Of a stretch of DNA of 64,000 nucleotides, positions 55,214 through 64,000 are shown in pieces (the stretch's first letter is position 1; each line of letters starts with the position of its first letter). Both the position numbers and the translations under genes were made by a program. The notes beneath the pieces are model-generated. The model made no database searches. It was not told the origin of the DNA and saw nothing but the letters and a program-made list of their open reading frames with translations. Origin of the DNA: Cupriavidus sp. WKF15 (GTDB taxonomy: Bacteria > Pseudomonadota > Gammaproteobacteria > Burkholderiales > Burkholderiaceae); the NCBI RefSeq assembly GCF_029278605.1, contig NZ_CP119572.1, forward strand, positions 1,922,001 through 1,986,000. The letters are read 5' to 3'.

Positions 55214-57580
55214 ATGTCCAATCTGCCCGCATCCGTTTCGCAAAAGATTGTGTCGCTCATCGCGGCTGAACTGACCGTTCAACCCCGCCAGGTAGCGGCT
55301 GCCGTGGCCCTGCTCGACGAAGGCGCGACCGTTCCGTTCATCGCGCGCTACCGCAAGGAAGTGACCGACAACCTGGACGACACCCAGCTGCGTACGCTGG
55401 AAGAGCGCCTGCTGTACCTGCGCGACATGGAAGAGCGTCGCCTGGCCATCCTTGCCTCGATCGAGGAGCAAGGCAAGCTCACACCGGAACTGCGTACCGC
55501 GATCGAGTCCGCCGAAACCAAGCAGGCACTCGAAGACCTCTACCTGCCCTACAAGCCCAAGCGCCGCACGCGCGCCCAGATCGCGCGCGAGTGCGGGCTG
55601 GAGCCGCTGGCCCAGGCACTGCTGGCCGACCCAACGCTGGACCCGCAGACCGAAGCGGCCAAGTACGTCAACGGCAACCCGACCGCCGATGGCGGCGTGC
55701 CCGACGTCAAGGCAGCGCTGGACGGCGCGCGCGACATCCTGTCCGAACAGTTTGGCGAAACCGCCGAGCTGCTGGGCAAGCTGCGCGAGCACCTGTGGAA
55801 CAACGGCGTGGTCAGCTCCACGGTGATGGAAGGCAAGGAAACCGCCGAGGAAGAGAAGTTCCGCGACTACTACGAGTACAGTGAAACCATCCGCACCGTG
55901 CCGTCGCACCGCGCGCTGGCGCTGTTCCGCGGCCGCAACGCGGGCGTGCTGATGGTCAAGCTGGGGCTGGGCGAAGAACAGGATGCGCTGGTGCCGCACC
56001 CGTGCGAAGGCATGATCGCGCGCCACGTGGGCATCCAGAACCAGGGCCGCCCCGCCGACAAGTGGCTTGGCGATGTGTGCCGCTGGTGCTGGCGCGTGAA
56101 GGTGCAGCCGCACCTGGAAACCGAGCTGCTGACCCAGCTGCGCGAAACCGCCGAAAGCGAAGCCATCAAGGTGTTCGGACGCAACCTGCATGAGCTGCTG
56201 CTGGCCGCGCCCGCCGGCCCCAAGGCCGTGATGGGCGTCGACCCGGGCATCCGCACCGGCTGCAAGGTGGCCGTGGTCGACGTGACCGGCAAGCTGCTGG
56301 AGACCGCGACCATCTACCCGCATGAGCCGCGCCGCGACTGGAACGGCTCGCTCGCCACGCTGGCGCGCATGGCCAAGCAGCATGGCGTGGCGCTGGTCTC
56401 GATCGGCAACGGCACTGCGAGCCGCGAAACCGACAAGCTGGTGCAGGACCTGATGCGCCAGGCGCCCGACCTGAAGCTCACCAAGATCGTCGTGAGCGAA
56501 GCCGGTGCGTCGGTGTACTCGGCATCGGAACTGGCCGCCAAGGAATTCCCCGAGCTTGACGTGTCGCTGCGCGGCGCGGTGTCGATCGCGCGCCGCCTGC
56601 AGGACCCGCTGGCCGAACTCGTCAAGATCGATCCGAAGTCGATCGGCGTGGGCCAGTACCAGCACGACGTGAACCAGCGCGAGCTGGCCCGCACGCTCGA
56701 TGCCGTGGTCGAGGACTGCGTGAACGCCGTGGGCGTGGACGTCAATACCGCATCGGCACCGCTGCTGGCGCGCGTGTCCGGCCTGAATACGGTGCTGGCG
56801 CGCAATATCGTCGAGTACCGCGATGCCAACGGCGCCTTCTCCAACCGCGACGCGCTGAAAAAGGTGCCGCGCCTGGGCGACAAGACCTTCGAGCAGGCTG
56901 CCGGCTTCCTGCGCGTCAACAACGGCGACAATCCGCTGGATCGCTCGTCGGTGCACCCGGAAGCCTATCCGGTGGTCAAGCGCATCCTGGACCATATCAA
57001 GAAGGGCCTGTCGGACGTCATGGGCAACCGTGAGGCGCTGCGCGGCCTGTCGCCGGCGCAATTCACGGATGAATCGTTCGGCCTGCCGACCGTGCGCGAC
57101 ATTCTCGCCGAACTCGAAAAGCCGGGCCGCGACCCGCGCCCCGAATTCAAGACCGCCACCTTCCAGGAAGGCGTGGAGGACGTGAAGGACCTGCAGCCCG
57201 GCATGATCCTCGAAGGCGTGGTCACCAACGTGGCGGCGTTCGGCGCGTTCGTCGACATCGGCGTCCACCAGGACGGCCTGGTGCATATCTCGGCGCTGTC
57301 GAGCAAGTTCGTCAAGGACGCGCACGAAGTGGTCAAGGCCGGCCAGATCGTCAAGGTCAAGGTGATGGAAGTGGACGTCAAGCGCAACCGCATCGGCCTG
57401 AGCATGCGGCTGGATGATGAACCGGGCCAGACGTCGTCGCGCCCGACAGGCGATCGTGGCGATCGTGGCGATCGCGGCGGTCAGCGCCAGGGCGGCAAGG
57501 GCTTCGGCAATGGCGGTGCTCGCCGCGAGGCCGAGCCCGCCGGCGCCATGGCCGCGGCGTTTGCCAAGCTCAAGCGCTGA
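55214..57580 (+). CDS. tex: Tex-family transcription accessory protein
   Basis: A 788-residue nucleic-acid-binding protein, bacterial relative of eukaryotic Spt6. The N-terminal helical domain and Tex central region ([13 protein letters not shown]) are followed by a YqgF/RNase H-like domain ([17 protein letters not shown]), helix-hairpin-helix repeats ([21 protein letters not shown]) and an S1 RNA-binding domain ([21 protein letters not shown]). The C-terminal tail is Gly/Arg/Asp-rich, with three GDR units encoded by tandem 9-bp repeats at 57449-57475. ATG at 55214 gives the family start [12 protein letters not shown]. Confidence 0.95.
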   Translation: MSNLPASVSQKIVSLIAAELTVQPRQVAAAVALLDEGATVPFIARYRKEVTDNLDDTQLRTLEERLLYLRDMEERRLAILASIEEQGKLTPELRTAIESAETKQALEDLYLPYKPKRRTRAQIARECGLEPLAQALLADPTLDPQTEAAKYVNGNPTADGGVPDVKAALDGARDILSEQFGETAELLGKLREHLWNNGVVSSTVMEGKETAEEEKFRDYYEYSETIRTVPSHRALALFRGRNAGVLMVKLGLGEEQDALVPHPCEGMIARHVGIQNQGRPADKWLGDVCRWCWRVKVQPHLETELLTQLRETAESEAIKVFGRNLHELLLAAPAGPKAVMGVDPGIRTGCKVAVVDVTGKLLETATIYPHEPRRDWNGSLATLARMAKQHGVALVSIGNGTASRETDKLVQDLMRQAPDLKLTKIVVSEAGASVYSASELAAKEFPELDVSLRGAVSIARRLQDPLAELVKIDPKSIGVGQYQHDVNQRELARTLDAVVEDCVNAVGVDVNTASAPLLARVSGLNTVLARNIVEYRDANGAFSNRDALKKVPRLGDKTFEQAAGFLRVNNGDNPLDRSSVHPEAYPVVKRILDHIKKGLSDVMGNREALRGLSPAQFTDESFGLPTVRDILAELEKPGRDPRPEFKTATFQEGVEDVKDLQPGMILEGVVTNVAAFGAFVDIGVHQDGLVHISALSSKFVKDAHEVVKAGQIVKVKVMEVDVKRNRIGLSMRLDDEPGQTSSRPTGDRGDRGDRGGQRQGGKGFGNGGARREAEPAGAMAAAFAKLKR
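57449..57475 (+). repeat. tandem 9-bp repeat in the 3' end of tex
   Basis: GGCGATCGT twice (57449-57457, 57458-57466), then GGCGATCGC (57467-57475), followed by the degenerate GGCGGTCAG. It encodes [12 protein letters not shown] in the tail after the S1 domain. Repeat number could vary between strains without frameshift. Confidence 0.85.
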
Positions 57581-57605
57581 ACTGGCTGGCCTGCATCCGG
57601 TCGAG

Positions 57606-57628
57606 AACGCCCCGCACGGGGCGTTTTT
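57606..57628 (+). terminator. intrinsic terminator downstream of tex
   Basis: Stem AACGCCCC (57606-57613) / GGGGCGTT (57618-57625) with a GCAC loop and a T5 tract, 26 bases after the tex stop. It ends exactly where the convergent kinase gene ends. Confidence 0.88.
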
Positions 57629-58987
57629 CTATGTCCGCTCGCCGCAGCGGAAAATGCGTACGGCCAGGCCCGAACGGCCATCGGCACGGTTGGCGAATCC
57701 AATCCCCAATCCGTGCAGCCGCGCGACACGCTGTGCAATCGAGATGCCGAGCCCATGCCCCTGTTCGCGCTGGCCGCCGGCGCGGAAGAAGCGATCGCCC
57801 AGTCGCGCGAGGACCTCTGGCGCCGCACCCGGCCCTTCATCGCAGACGACAATGGCATCGGCACGGAAATCCATGGTGACCATGGCACCCGCGGGGCTAT
57901 AGCGGATCGCATTGTCCAGCAGGTTGCGCAGCATCAGCCCGAGCAGGTTCGGGTCCCCGGCCAGCGGCAAGGGCACCACGCCCGCCGGCGGCCAGATCAG
58001 CTCCACATCGACCTTCCTGCGTTGCGCCAGCGCCAGGCAATCCGACAATGCCTGCTGCGCGATGGGCTGCCAGTTCACGTCTTCGGGCAAAGCCCGCGCC
58101 GAGGCATCTTCGAGCCGGCTCATGGTCAGCAGTTGAGACACCAGCCGGCTCATCCGGTCGATGCCGGACTCCACATTGGCACGCGCCCGGGCACGCTCGC
58201 CCTCGTCCGGCGAACGCTGCGCGATTTCCCACTGCGCCTTCAGCGCGGCCAGCGGCGTGCGCATTTCATGCGCGGCATCGGCCGTTAGGCGCCGCTCGTG
58301 CTCGATCGAATCGGATACGCGAACCAGCAGCCGGTTCATGGCGTTGACCAGCGGCACCAGTTCGCCAGGCACCCCCGCCAGGCCCAGCGGCTGGGGGTCA
58401 TGCGGAGAACGGCTCTCGATCTCCGTGGAAAGCGCACGCACCGGCGCCATCGCGCGCCGCATGAACAGGATCAGCACGCCGATCAGTACGGGCAGGCCCA
58501 CCGCCCACGGCACCACCTGCGCCGCGGTATAGGACAGGATCAGCTCGTTGCGCTCGCCCAGCTTCTGCCCGATACAGACGCGCCAGCCGGTCACGTCGTC
58601 GTCGAGGTAGTACAGCCGCCAGCGATGGCCGTCGATGCGCTGGTTCGTGAACCCTTTGATGCCTTTGGCTGGCGGCAGGCGATCCCCGTCCGGATCGATA
58701 TGCATGGGCGTGCCATCGGGCAGCCACGCGGCTATCGCGAGGTCGCCCAGGCCTGCATCGCCCTGGTCTCCTCCGGCAATCGCCGGTAGCCTGGCGCGCG
58801 ACGGCGCCGCCGTGATGTCGACCAGCGGCACCAGCGAGTGCATCTGCATCGCCATGCGGACCATGTCGGTGTCGTACAGCTCGTTGATCTCGTGCCGGGC
58901 CCGCACGTACGTCATGGCAATGGTCAGCAGCCATACCACCGGCGTCACGATCAGCACGGCCACGATCAGGCGCCGCTGCAGCGTCAT
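57629..58987 (-). CDS. PmrB/QseC-like sensor histidine kinase
   Basis: A 452-residue inner-membrane kinase. TM1 covers about residues 8-28, a periplasmic sensor of about 125 residues follows, TM2 lies about 157-176. Phosphoacceptor His240 is in ADAAHEMRTPLAALK. N (LLDNAIRYSP), G1 (CDEGPGAAPE) and G2 (GHGLGISIA) motifs are intact. Two ExxE motifs (Glu33-Glu36 and Glu145-Glu148) flank the periplasmic domain; ExxE pairs bind Fe(III) in Salmonella PmrB, but the first one also fits a common QseC-family pattern. It overlaps its regulator gene by four bases (ATGA). Confidence 0.88.
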   Translation of the reverse strand: MTLQRRLIVAVLIVTPVVWLLTIAMTYVRARHEINELYDTDMVRMAMQMHSLVPLVDITAAPSRARLPAIAGGDQGDAGLGDLAIAAWLPDGTPMHIDPDGDRLPPAKGIKGFTNQRIDGHRWRLYYLDDDVTGWRVCIGQKLGERNELILSYTAAQVVPWAVGLPVLIGVLILFMRRAMAPVRALSTEIESRSPHDPQPLGLAGVPGELVPLVNAMNRLLVRVSDSIEHERRLTADAAHEMRTPLAALKAQWEIAQRSPDEGERARARANVESGIDRMSRLVSQLLTMSRLEDASARALPEDVNWQPIAQQALSDCLALAQRRKVDVELIWPPAGVVPLPLAGDPNLLGLMLRNLLDNAIRYSPAGAMVTMDFRADAIVVCDEGPGAAPEVLARLGDRFFRAGGQREQGHGLGISIAQRVARLHGLGIGFANRADGRSGLAVRIFRCGERT

Positions 58988-59655
58988 GCGCAGTCCTCGG
59001 CCGCGCCCAGCGTGTAGCCGGCGCCGCGGAATGTGCGCACGATCTTCGGATGGATCTTGCGGCGCAGATGGTGGATATGGACTTCGAGCGTGTTGCTTTC
59101 CAGCCCGGCCTGCCAGTCATAAAGCTTGTCGCGCAGGAAATCGCGCGTCAGCAGGCGGTTCGGATGCGCCAGCAGCAATTCCAGCAGCATGGCCTCGCGG
59201 CTGGTCAGGTCCACGGGCTTGCCCTGCCAGAAAGCCTGCCGCGCAGCCGGGTGGAACTCGAGTGCCCCATGCCGCCAGACCGGCGCCGAGTTCCCTGCCG
59301 CCCGGCGCGTCATGGCGCGCAGCCGCGCGGCCAGTTCATCGAGGGAAATTGGCTTGACCAGGTAGTCGTCCGCGCCGCTGTCCAGGCCGCTGATGCGGCT
59401 TTCGATCGCGTCGCGTGCCGTCAGCACCAGCACCGGAATCTGGCAGCCCCGCTCACGCCAGCGCCTGAGCCACGTCATGCCGTCGTCGCCCGGCAGCCCA
59501 AGGTCCAGCACCACGGCGTCGTATTGCACCACGCCAAGCGCATGATCCGCCTCGGCGCCGGTAGTAAACCAGTCGACGACATATCCCATCAGTTGCAGCC
59601 CGTGCAGCAACCCGTCCCCCAGCATGGGGTCGTCTTCAACAATAAGAATTCTCAT
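58984..59655 (-). CDS. PmrA/QseB-like response regulator
   Basis: A 223-residue OmpR-family regulator: receiver domain with acidic pocket EDD near the start and phosphoacceptor Asp51 (VLDLGLPGDDG), Lys in VKPISLDELAAR, and a winged helix with LDLTSREAMLLELLLAHPN and HHLRRKI...FRGAGYTLG. The start is the ATG at 59655 (MRILIVEDD). It is encoded with its kinase and divergent from arnT. A CTTAAT-N5-ATTAAG box lies between them. Context supports a PmrA-like role in lipid A modification; a QseB-type assignment is the alternative. Confidence 0.88.
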   Translation of the reverse strand: MRILIVEDDPMLGDGLLHGLQLMGYVVDWFTTGAEADHALGVVQYDAVVLDLGLPGDDGMTWLRRWRERGCQIPVLVLTARDAIESRISGLDSGADDYLVKPISLDELAARLRAMTRRAAGNSAPVWRHGALEFHPAARQAFWQGKPVDLTSREAMLLELLLAHPNRLLTRDFLRDKLYDWQAGLESNTLEVHIHHLRRKIHPKIVRTFRGAGYTLGAAEDCA

Positions 59656-59744
59656 TTCCAGGCCCCGATTTTTTGGCGATATCAGCCAATAGAGGGCGTT
59701 AAGGCCGCGGCAAGTCACGCAACCGCCATTCTTGCCCAATTCTC

Positions 59745-59761
59745 CTTAATCTGCCATTAAG
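59745..59761. promoter_or_regulatory. PmrA/QseB-like box between the response regulator and arnT
   Basis: CTTAAT-N5-ATTAAG, two hexamers at 11-bp pitch and a perfect inverted repeat. The PmrA box is described as YTTAAK-N5-YTTAAK. The first hexamer fits fully and the second has one mismatch at the first base; the box reads the same on both strands. It lies 90 bp from the regulator ATG and 126 bp from the arnT ATG at 59888. Confidence 0.6.
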
Positions 59762-59887
59762 GTTCGTCACTTATCCTCCCATGTTGCCCTGAACCGGCCG
59801 CTTGTCCGATTTTCATCCGACAATCGTTGCCACACGGCATTACCCGGTTTCCGGCCCCGTCATTCGCCACGCCACCCATCTTCCTTC

Positions 59888-61663
59888 ATGCTTCAAGGTT
59901 CCGACCGCATGACGAGCGAGCACGATTCGCTTGCCGAGCAAGCTGCCCTGCCGTGGCACAGGCGCCGCTTCGGCGGTGTTCCGCTGATGGCGCTGGCCGG
60001 CGTCAGCGCGGTGGTCGCGCTGCTGTGGTTCGGCACGCTGGGCATACGCCACCTGATCGGACCCGATGAAGGCCGCTACGCCGAAATCGCCCGCGAGATG
60101 TTCGTCAGCGGCGACTGGGTGACGATTCGCTACAACGCGCTGAAGTACTTTGAAAAGCCGCCGTTCCACATGTGGGTAACGGCGCTGTCCTATGTGCTGT
60201 TTGGCATTGGGGACTGGCAGGCGCGGTTGTGCGTGGCCCTGGCTGGCGCCATCGGCCTGCTGGCATCGATGCTGGCTGCCCACCGCTGGTTTGGCGCGCG
60301 CGCCGCGCTGCTGACCGGGCTGGTTCTGGTCGCCGCGCCCATGTGGAGCGTGGCGGCACACTTCAACACGCTGGACATGACGCTGTCCGGAGCCATGGCC
60401 TGCGTGCTGGCGTTCATGCTGCTTGCGCAGCACCCCGATGCCACGCCGGCCGCACGCCGCAACTGGATGCTGGCATGCTGGCTGGCCATGGGCGTGGCGA
60501 TCCTGACCAAGGGACTGGTCGGCATGGCGCTGCCGGGGCTGGTGCTCGTGATCTACACGCTCATCACCCGTGACCTGGCCCTCTGGCGACGCCTGCATCT
60601 GGTGAGCGGCATCGTGCTGATGCTGCTGGTCACGGTGCCGTGGTTCTGGCTGGTGTCGGAACGCAATCCGGAATTCCTGCGCTTCTTCTTCATCCACGAG
60701 CACTGGGAGCGCTATACCTCGAACGTGCATTCGCGCAAGGGCCCGCTGCTCTACTTCGTGCCGCTCGTGCTCGGCGGCTTCCTGCCGTGGCTGGGCCTGG
60801 TTCCGCGCATGTGGCGCGCGGTGCGCGAGCGCGCGGGGGTGAGCGCCGAGCTGAGCGCCGGCAGTGCGCCGCGGCCGTTCCAGCCCGCCCTGCTCGCCGC
60901 CATCTGGGCCGTCGCCATCTTTGTCTTCTTCAGCCTTTCGCACTCGAAGCTGCCCGGCTATATCCTGCCGGTCTTCCCGGCGCTGGGCATCCTTGGCGGC
61001 GTGGCGCTGGATTCGATCAATCAACGGTCCTGGCGCCGCCAGCTCGTGGCCGGCCTGGTGATTGGAATCATCGGGCTGCTGGCCAGCCCCATCGTCGCCA
61101 CGCTCAATTCGAACAACACCCCCAATGCGCTGTATCGCGCCTACGCCGTCTGGGCTGCCGTCGCCTTCGTGCTGATCATCGCGAGCGCGCTCGTTGCGCG
61201 CTGGCTGCTGCAGCGGCGCGGACTGATGGCAAGCATCACGGTCTATGCGGTTGGCATCTACATCGCCTTCACGGCGGCGTTGCTCGGGCACGAAGTCATC
61301 GGCCGCTCTGCGTCGGGCATCGACATGATCGCACCCGTGGCGCGCGTGCTGCGGCCCGACATGAAGCTCTACAGCGTGCGCGTGCTGGACCATACGCTGC
61401 CGTTCTACCTGCGCCACCCGCTGGTGATGGTGGAGCGCCCCGACGAGCTTGAGTTCGGCGTCACCCAGGAGCCGCAGAAATGGCTGCCGACCACCGCGGC
61501 ATTCCTCGCCGCGTGGCAGGACGGCCAGCCCGCCATGGCGATCATGTCACCGGACACCTTCGCCGAACTGAGCCAGCGCGCGCCGATGGTCGTGGTGGCA
61601 CGCGACTGGCGCCGCGTGGCCGTGGCCAACTTTGCCGTGAATGCACCGGCACAACAACGCTAG
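59888..61663 (+). CDS. arnT: ArnT-like lipid A aminoarabinose transferase (GT83/GT39-type)
   Basis: A 591-residue inner-membrane glycosyltransferase with about 12 hydrophobic segments. In ArnT the sugar 4-amino-4-deoxy-L-arabinose is moved from undecaprenyl phosphate to lipid A, giving polymyxin resistance. The first periplasmic loop has GPDEGRYAEIAREM, the Asp/Glu/Arg catalytic region of the family, and KYFEKPPFHMWV follows. The C-terminal ~100 residues form a soluble domain (FGVTQEPQKWLPT). The start may be the ATG at 59909 (MTSEHDSLAEQ). The divergent PmrAB-like system and following decarboxylase gene support the assignment; related transferases for other sugars exist. Confidence 0.82.
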   Translation: MLQGSDRMTSEHDSLAEQAALPWHRRRFGGVPLMALAGVSAVVALLWFGTLGIRHLIGPDEGRYAEIAREMFVSGDWVTIRYNALKYFEKPPFHMWVTALSYVLFGIGDWQARLCVALAGAIGLLASMLAAHRWFGARAALLTGLVLVAAPMWSVAAHFNTLDMTLSGAMACVLAFMLLAQHPDATPAARRNWMLACWLAMGVAILTKGLVGMALPGLVLVIYTLITRDLALWRRLHLVSGIVLMLLVTVPWFWLVSERNPEFLRFFFIHEHWERYTSNVHSRKGPLLYFVPLVLGGFLPWLGLVPRMWRAVRERAGVSAELSAGSAPRPFQPALLAAIWAVAIFVFFSLSHSKLPGYILPVFPALGILGGVALDSINQRSWRRQLVAGLVIGIIGLLASPIVATLNSNNTPNALYRAYAVWAAVAFVLIIASALVARWLLQRRGLMASITVYAVGIYIAFTAALLGHEVIGRSASGIDMIAPVARVLRPDMKLYSVRVLDHTLPFYLRHPLVMVERPDELEFGVTQEPQKWLPTTAAFLAAWQDGQPAMAIMSPDTFAELSQRAPMVVVARDWRRVAVANFAVNAPAQQR

Positions 61664-61701
61664 GCTGGCTCCCGAGCCCGGCCTATCCTTACGCTTAACC
61701 C

Positions 61702-62775
61702 ATGCAACAGCCCACTTCCATGCAAGCCAAGAAAGTCCTCATCCTTGGCGTCAACGGCTTCATCGGCCACCACCTGACGCGCCGCATCCTGGAAACCACG
61801 CCGTGGGAAGTCTACGGCATGGACATGTCGTCCGACCGCCTCGGTGACCTGGTCAACCATCCGCGCATGCACTTCTTCGAGGGTGACATCACCATCAACA
61901 AGGAGTGGATCGAGTACAACATCCGCAAATGCGACGTGGTCCTGCCGCTGGTGGCCATCGCCACCCCGGCCACCTACGTGCGCCAGCCGCTGCGCGTGTT
62001 CGAGCTCGACTTCGAAGCCAACCTGCCGATCGTGCGCGCCGCGGTCAAGTACGGCAAGCACCTGGTGTTCCCGTCGACCTCCGAGGTCTACGGCATGTGC
62101 GCCGACGACGAGTTCGACCCCGAGTCCTCGCCGCTGATCTACGGCCCGATCAACAAGCCGCGCTGGATCTACGCCTGCTCCAAGCAGCTCATGGACCGCG
62201 TCATCCACGCCTACGGCATGGAACAGGGCCTGAACTACACGCTGTTCCGCCCGTTCAACTGGATCGGCGCCGGGCTGGACTCGATCTTCGAATCGAAGGA
62301 AGGCTCCTCGCGCGTGGTCACGCAGTTCCTGGGCCATATTGTGCGCGGCGAGCCGATCAAGCTGGTCGACGGCGGGGCGCAGAAGCGCGCGTTCGCCGAT
62401 ATCTCGGACGGCATCTCGGCGCTGATGCGCATCATCGAGAACCCCAACGGCGTGGCCACCGGCAAGATCTTCAACATCGGCAACCCGTCCAACATCCACT
62501 CGGTGCGCGAGCTGGCCGAGATGATGCTGAAGATGGCCGCCGACTACCCCGAGTACGCCGAAGAGGCGCGCAAGACGCAGATCGTCGAGACCTCGTCGGG
62601 CGACTTCTACGGCAAGGGCTACCAGGACGTGCAGCACCGCGTGCCGAAGATCGACAACACCATGCAGGAACTGGGCTGGAAGCCCGAGGTGACGATGGAG
62701 CAGGCGCTGCGACGGATATTCGAGGCCTACCGCGACCACGTGGTCGACGCCCGCACCCTGGTCAGCGGCGACTAA
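61702..62775 (+). CDS. UDP-glucuronate decarboxylase, ArnA C-terminal-domain homologue
   Basis: A 357-residue NAD-dependent SDR protein equivalent to the dehydrogenase half of ArnA, which oxidatively decarboxylates UDP-glucuronate to UDP-4-keto-pentose, the first dedicated step to aminoarabinose. Visible: NAD motif GVNGFIGHH, catalytic Ser-Glu in PSTSEVYGMC, Tyr/Lys in YACSKQLMD, and FRPFNWIGAGLD. The formyltransferase half of E. coli ArnA is missing, so this is a stand-alone enzyme. Start could be 61702 or the ATG at 61720 (MQAKKVLILG). It lies 38 bp after arnT and is probably cotranscribed. ArnB, ArnC and ArnD are not in the window. Confidence 0.85.
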   Translation: MQQPTSMQAKKVLILGVNGFIGHHLTRRILETTPWEVYGMDMSSDRLGDLVNHPRMHFFEGDITINKEWIEYNIRKCDVVLPLVAIATPATYVRQPLRVFELDFEANLPIVRAAVKYGKHLVFPSTSEVYGMCADDEFDPESSPLIYGPINKPRWIYACSKQLMDRVIHAYGMEQGLNYTLFRPFNWIGAGLDSIFESKEGSSRVVTQFLGHIVRGEPIKLVDGGAQKRAFADISDGISALMRIIENPNGVATGKIFNIGNPSNIHSVRELAEMMLKMAADYPEYAEEARKTQIVETSSGDFYGKGYQDVQHRVPKIDNTMQELGWKPEVTMEQALRRIFEAYRDHVVDARTLVSGD

Positions 62776-62855
62776 GGCATACGCGCGGGCCGCCGTGTCG
62801 GCGCCCGCCAAGCACCCCCAACCTCAACCCTCCCTCAATCCGCCCAAGAACAAAA

Positions 62856-62892
62856 CAAAGCCCCCGCCCGGCCTGCGCCTGCGGGGGCTTTG
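62856..62892. terminator. bidirectional intrinsic terminator between the arn genes and kup
   Basis: A 12-bp perfect stem CAAAGCCCCCGC (62856-62867) / GCGGGGGCTTTG (62881-62892) with a 13-nt loop, between convergent genes. A- and T-rich edges allow use from both sides. Confidence 0.8.
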
Positions 62893-62912
62893 TCCTACTA
62901 CCGCGGCAAGGA

Positions 62913-64000
62913 TCAAATCTCGACCTTGGTACCGAGCTCGACCACGCGATTGGCGGGAATCTGGAAGAAGTCCGACGGCTTGGCGCCGTTCTGGTGCATC
63001 CAAGCGAACAAGCTCTCGCGCCACATCGACATGCCCGGCAGCTTGGACGGGATAACCGATTCGCGCGCGATGAAGAAGGACGTCTCCATCAGCTCGAACT
63101 GCATGCCGAGCTTGCGCTGCGCGAGTTCCAGCACCTTGTGCACGTCCGGGGTTTCCTTGAAGCCGTAGTCGGACTTCAGGATATACACGCCACCGCCCAG
63201 GTCCTTGCAGCTCAGGCGGTGTTCGTCATCGACATAAGGAATGTCGCGCGTGACGAAACTGAGAAAGACTACACGTTCATGCAGCACGCGGTTGTGCTTC
63301 AGGTTGTGCAGCAGCGACACCGGCACCGAGTCGGTATTGCCGGTCAGGAACACGGCCGTGCCTTCCACCCGGTGCGGCGGGTGCGCCAGCAGGCCGGCAA
63401 TGAAGGGCTCAAGCGGAATGCCGTCTTCCAGGCTGCGTGCGCGCAACAGCTTGCGGCCGCTGTACCAGGTCATCAGCAGGAAGAACGCGGTACCGCCCAT
63501 CAGCAGCGGGAACCAGCCGCCTTCCGCGATCTTCAGCAGGTTGGCCGCGAAGAACGCCAGGTCCACCATCAGGAACGACAGGCCGATCAGGGTCACCAGC
63601 ACCGGGTTCCACTTCCAGACATTGCGCATCACCACGGCGGCCAGGAAGGTGGTGATTACCATGGTCGTGGTGACCGCAATGCCATAAGCAGCGGCCAGGT
63701 TATCCGATTTCTTGAAGGCCACCACGACCGCCACCACGAGCACCAGCAGGATCCAGTTGATGACCGGCAGGTAGATCTGGCCGATTTCCGCCTCCGACGT
63801 GTAGCGGATCCGCATGCGCGGCACGAAGCCCAGCTGGATGGCCTGGCTGGTCAGCGAGAACGCGCCAGAAATGACCGCCTGCGAGGCAATCACCGTGGCG
63901 CAGGTCGCCAGCAGCACCATGGGCAGTTGCAGCGCACTGGGCACCATCAGGTAGAACGGATTGGCCACGGCTTCCGGATGGTTCAGCAGCATCGCCCCCT
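62913..64000 (-). CDS. kup: KUP-family potassium uptake protein, C-terminal part (5' end outside window)
   Basis: Low-affinity K+:H+ symporter of the inner membrane. The frame is open to the window edge; the last ~360 residues are present. Visible are the family segment [19 protein letters not shown], helices [22 protein letters not shown] and [17 protein letters not shown], and then the cytosolic C-terminal domain ([24 protein letters not shown]). It ends ELGTKVEI. The start, N-terminal helices and K+ filter residues lie beyond position 64000. Confidence 0.93.
   Translation of the reverse strand, partial: GAMLLNHPEAVANPFYLMVPSALQLPMVLLATCATVIASQAVISGAFSLTSQAIQLGFVPRMRIRYTSEAEIGQIYLPVINWILLVLVVAVVVAFKKSDNLAAAYGIAVTTTMVITTFLAAVVMRNVWKWNPVLVTLIGLSFLMVDLAFFAANLLKIAEGGWFPLLMGGTAFFLLMTWYSGRKLLRARSLEDGIPLEPFIAGLLAHPPHRVEGTAVFLTGNTDSVPVSLLHNLKHNRVLHERVVFLSFVTRDIPYVDDEHRLSCKDLGGGVYILKSDYGFKETPDVHKVLELAQRKLGMQFELMETSFFIARESVIPSKLPGMSMWRESLFAWMHQNGAKPSDFFQIPANRVVELGTKVEI

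Noticed and set aside
1..64000. Insertion sequences, prophage, integrons, restriction-modification or other defence genes
   Set aside because: No transposase, integrase, phage structural, methyltransferase/endonuclease pair or toxin-antitoxin signature was found; composition is uniform across the window.

Overview
The window is GC-rich chromosomal DNA of a beta-proteobacterium, almost certainly a Cupriavidus (Ralstonia eutropha group). The best evidence is the polyhydroxyalkanoate locus phaC-phaA-phaB1-phaR followed by dusC, rimO and bktB. PhaA, PhaB and BktB closely match the Ralstonia eutropha H16 proteins as I remember them. PhaC is 597 residues, with a variable N-terminal stretch about eight residues longer than the H16 enzyme, so this is probably another species or strain. 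No insertion sequence, prophage, integron or CRISPR array was seen. The gene content is core-genome in character and tightly packed.

Layout. 1-4.3 kb: end of pgi, a YbbA-type ABC ATPase divergent from tesA, ppiD, and a tRNA-Val/tRNA-Asp operon. 4.5-13 kb: the proteostasis block lon, clpX, clpP, tig (all minus strand), with a good heat-shock promoter candidate in front of lon, then mnmC. 13-16.3 kb: rlmJ, a VanZ-like membrane protein, an enlarged SRAP protein, tRNA-Leu and a small secreted Cys-containing protein. 16.3-20.8 kb: an RND efflux pump and lipoprotein adaptor without an outer-membrane channel gene. 21-29.7 kb: hpnD, an M20 amidohydrolase, an OmpR/EnvZ-type two-component system, a striking array of six 11-bp-spaced half-sites, an MFS organic-acid symporter, ahpC-ahpD and a GNAT protein. 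29.7-38.6 kb: ispF-ispD, mfd, argE, serB, a DUF2789 gene and metC.

38.6-48.7 kb: an exported protein, bktB, rimO, dusC, phaR, phaB, phaA and phaC. PhaA or BktB condenses acyl-CoAs, PhaB reduces the 3-ketoacyl-CoA, and PhaC polymerises the hydroxyacyl-CoA. PhaR is expected to repress. TGC-N3-GCA motifs lie at the phaR, phaC and bktB control regions. 48.7-57.6 kb: pgeF-rluD divergent from bamD (as in E. coli), a DinG/YoaA-type helicase, a YdcH-like protein, a coiled-coil exported protein and tex. 57.6-64 kb: a QseBC/PmrAB-type two-component system divergent from arnT and a stand-alone ArnA-type decarboxylase, with a PmrA-like box between them, then the C-terminal part of kup running off the window.

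The parts most worth a second look are regulatory: the phased TGACAG array at 26064-26123, the PmrA-like box at 59745-59761, the TGC-N3-GCA sites around the PHA genes, and the sigma-32-like promoter of lon. I did not find a wholly new multi-gene system.
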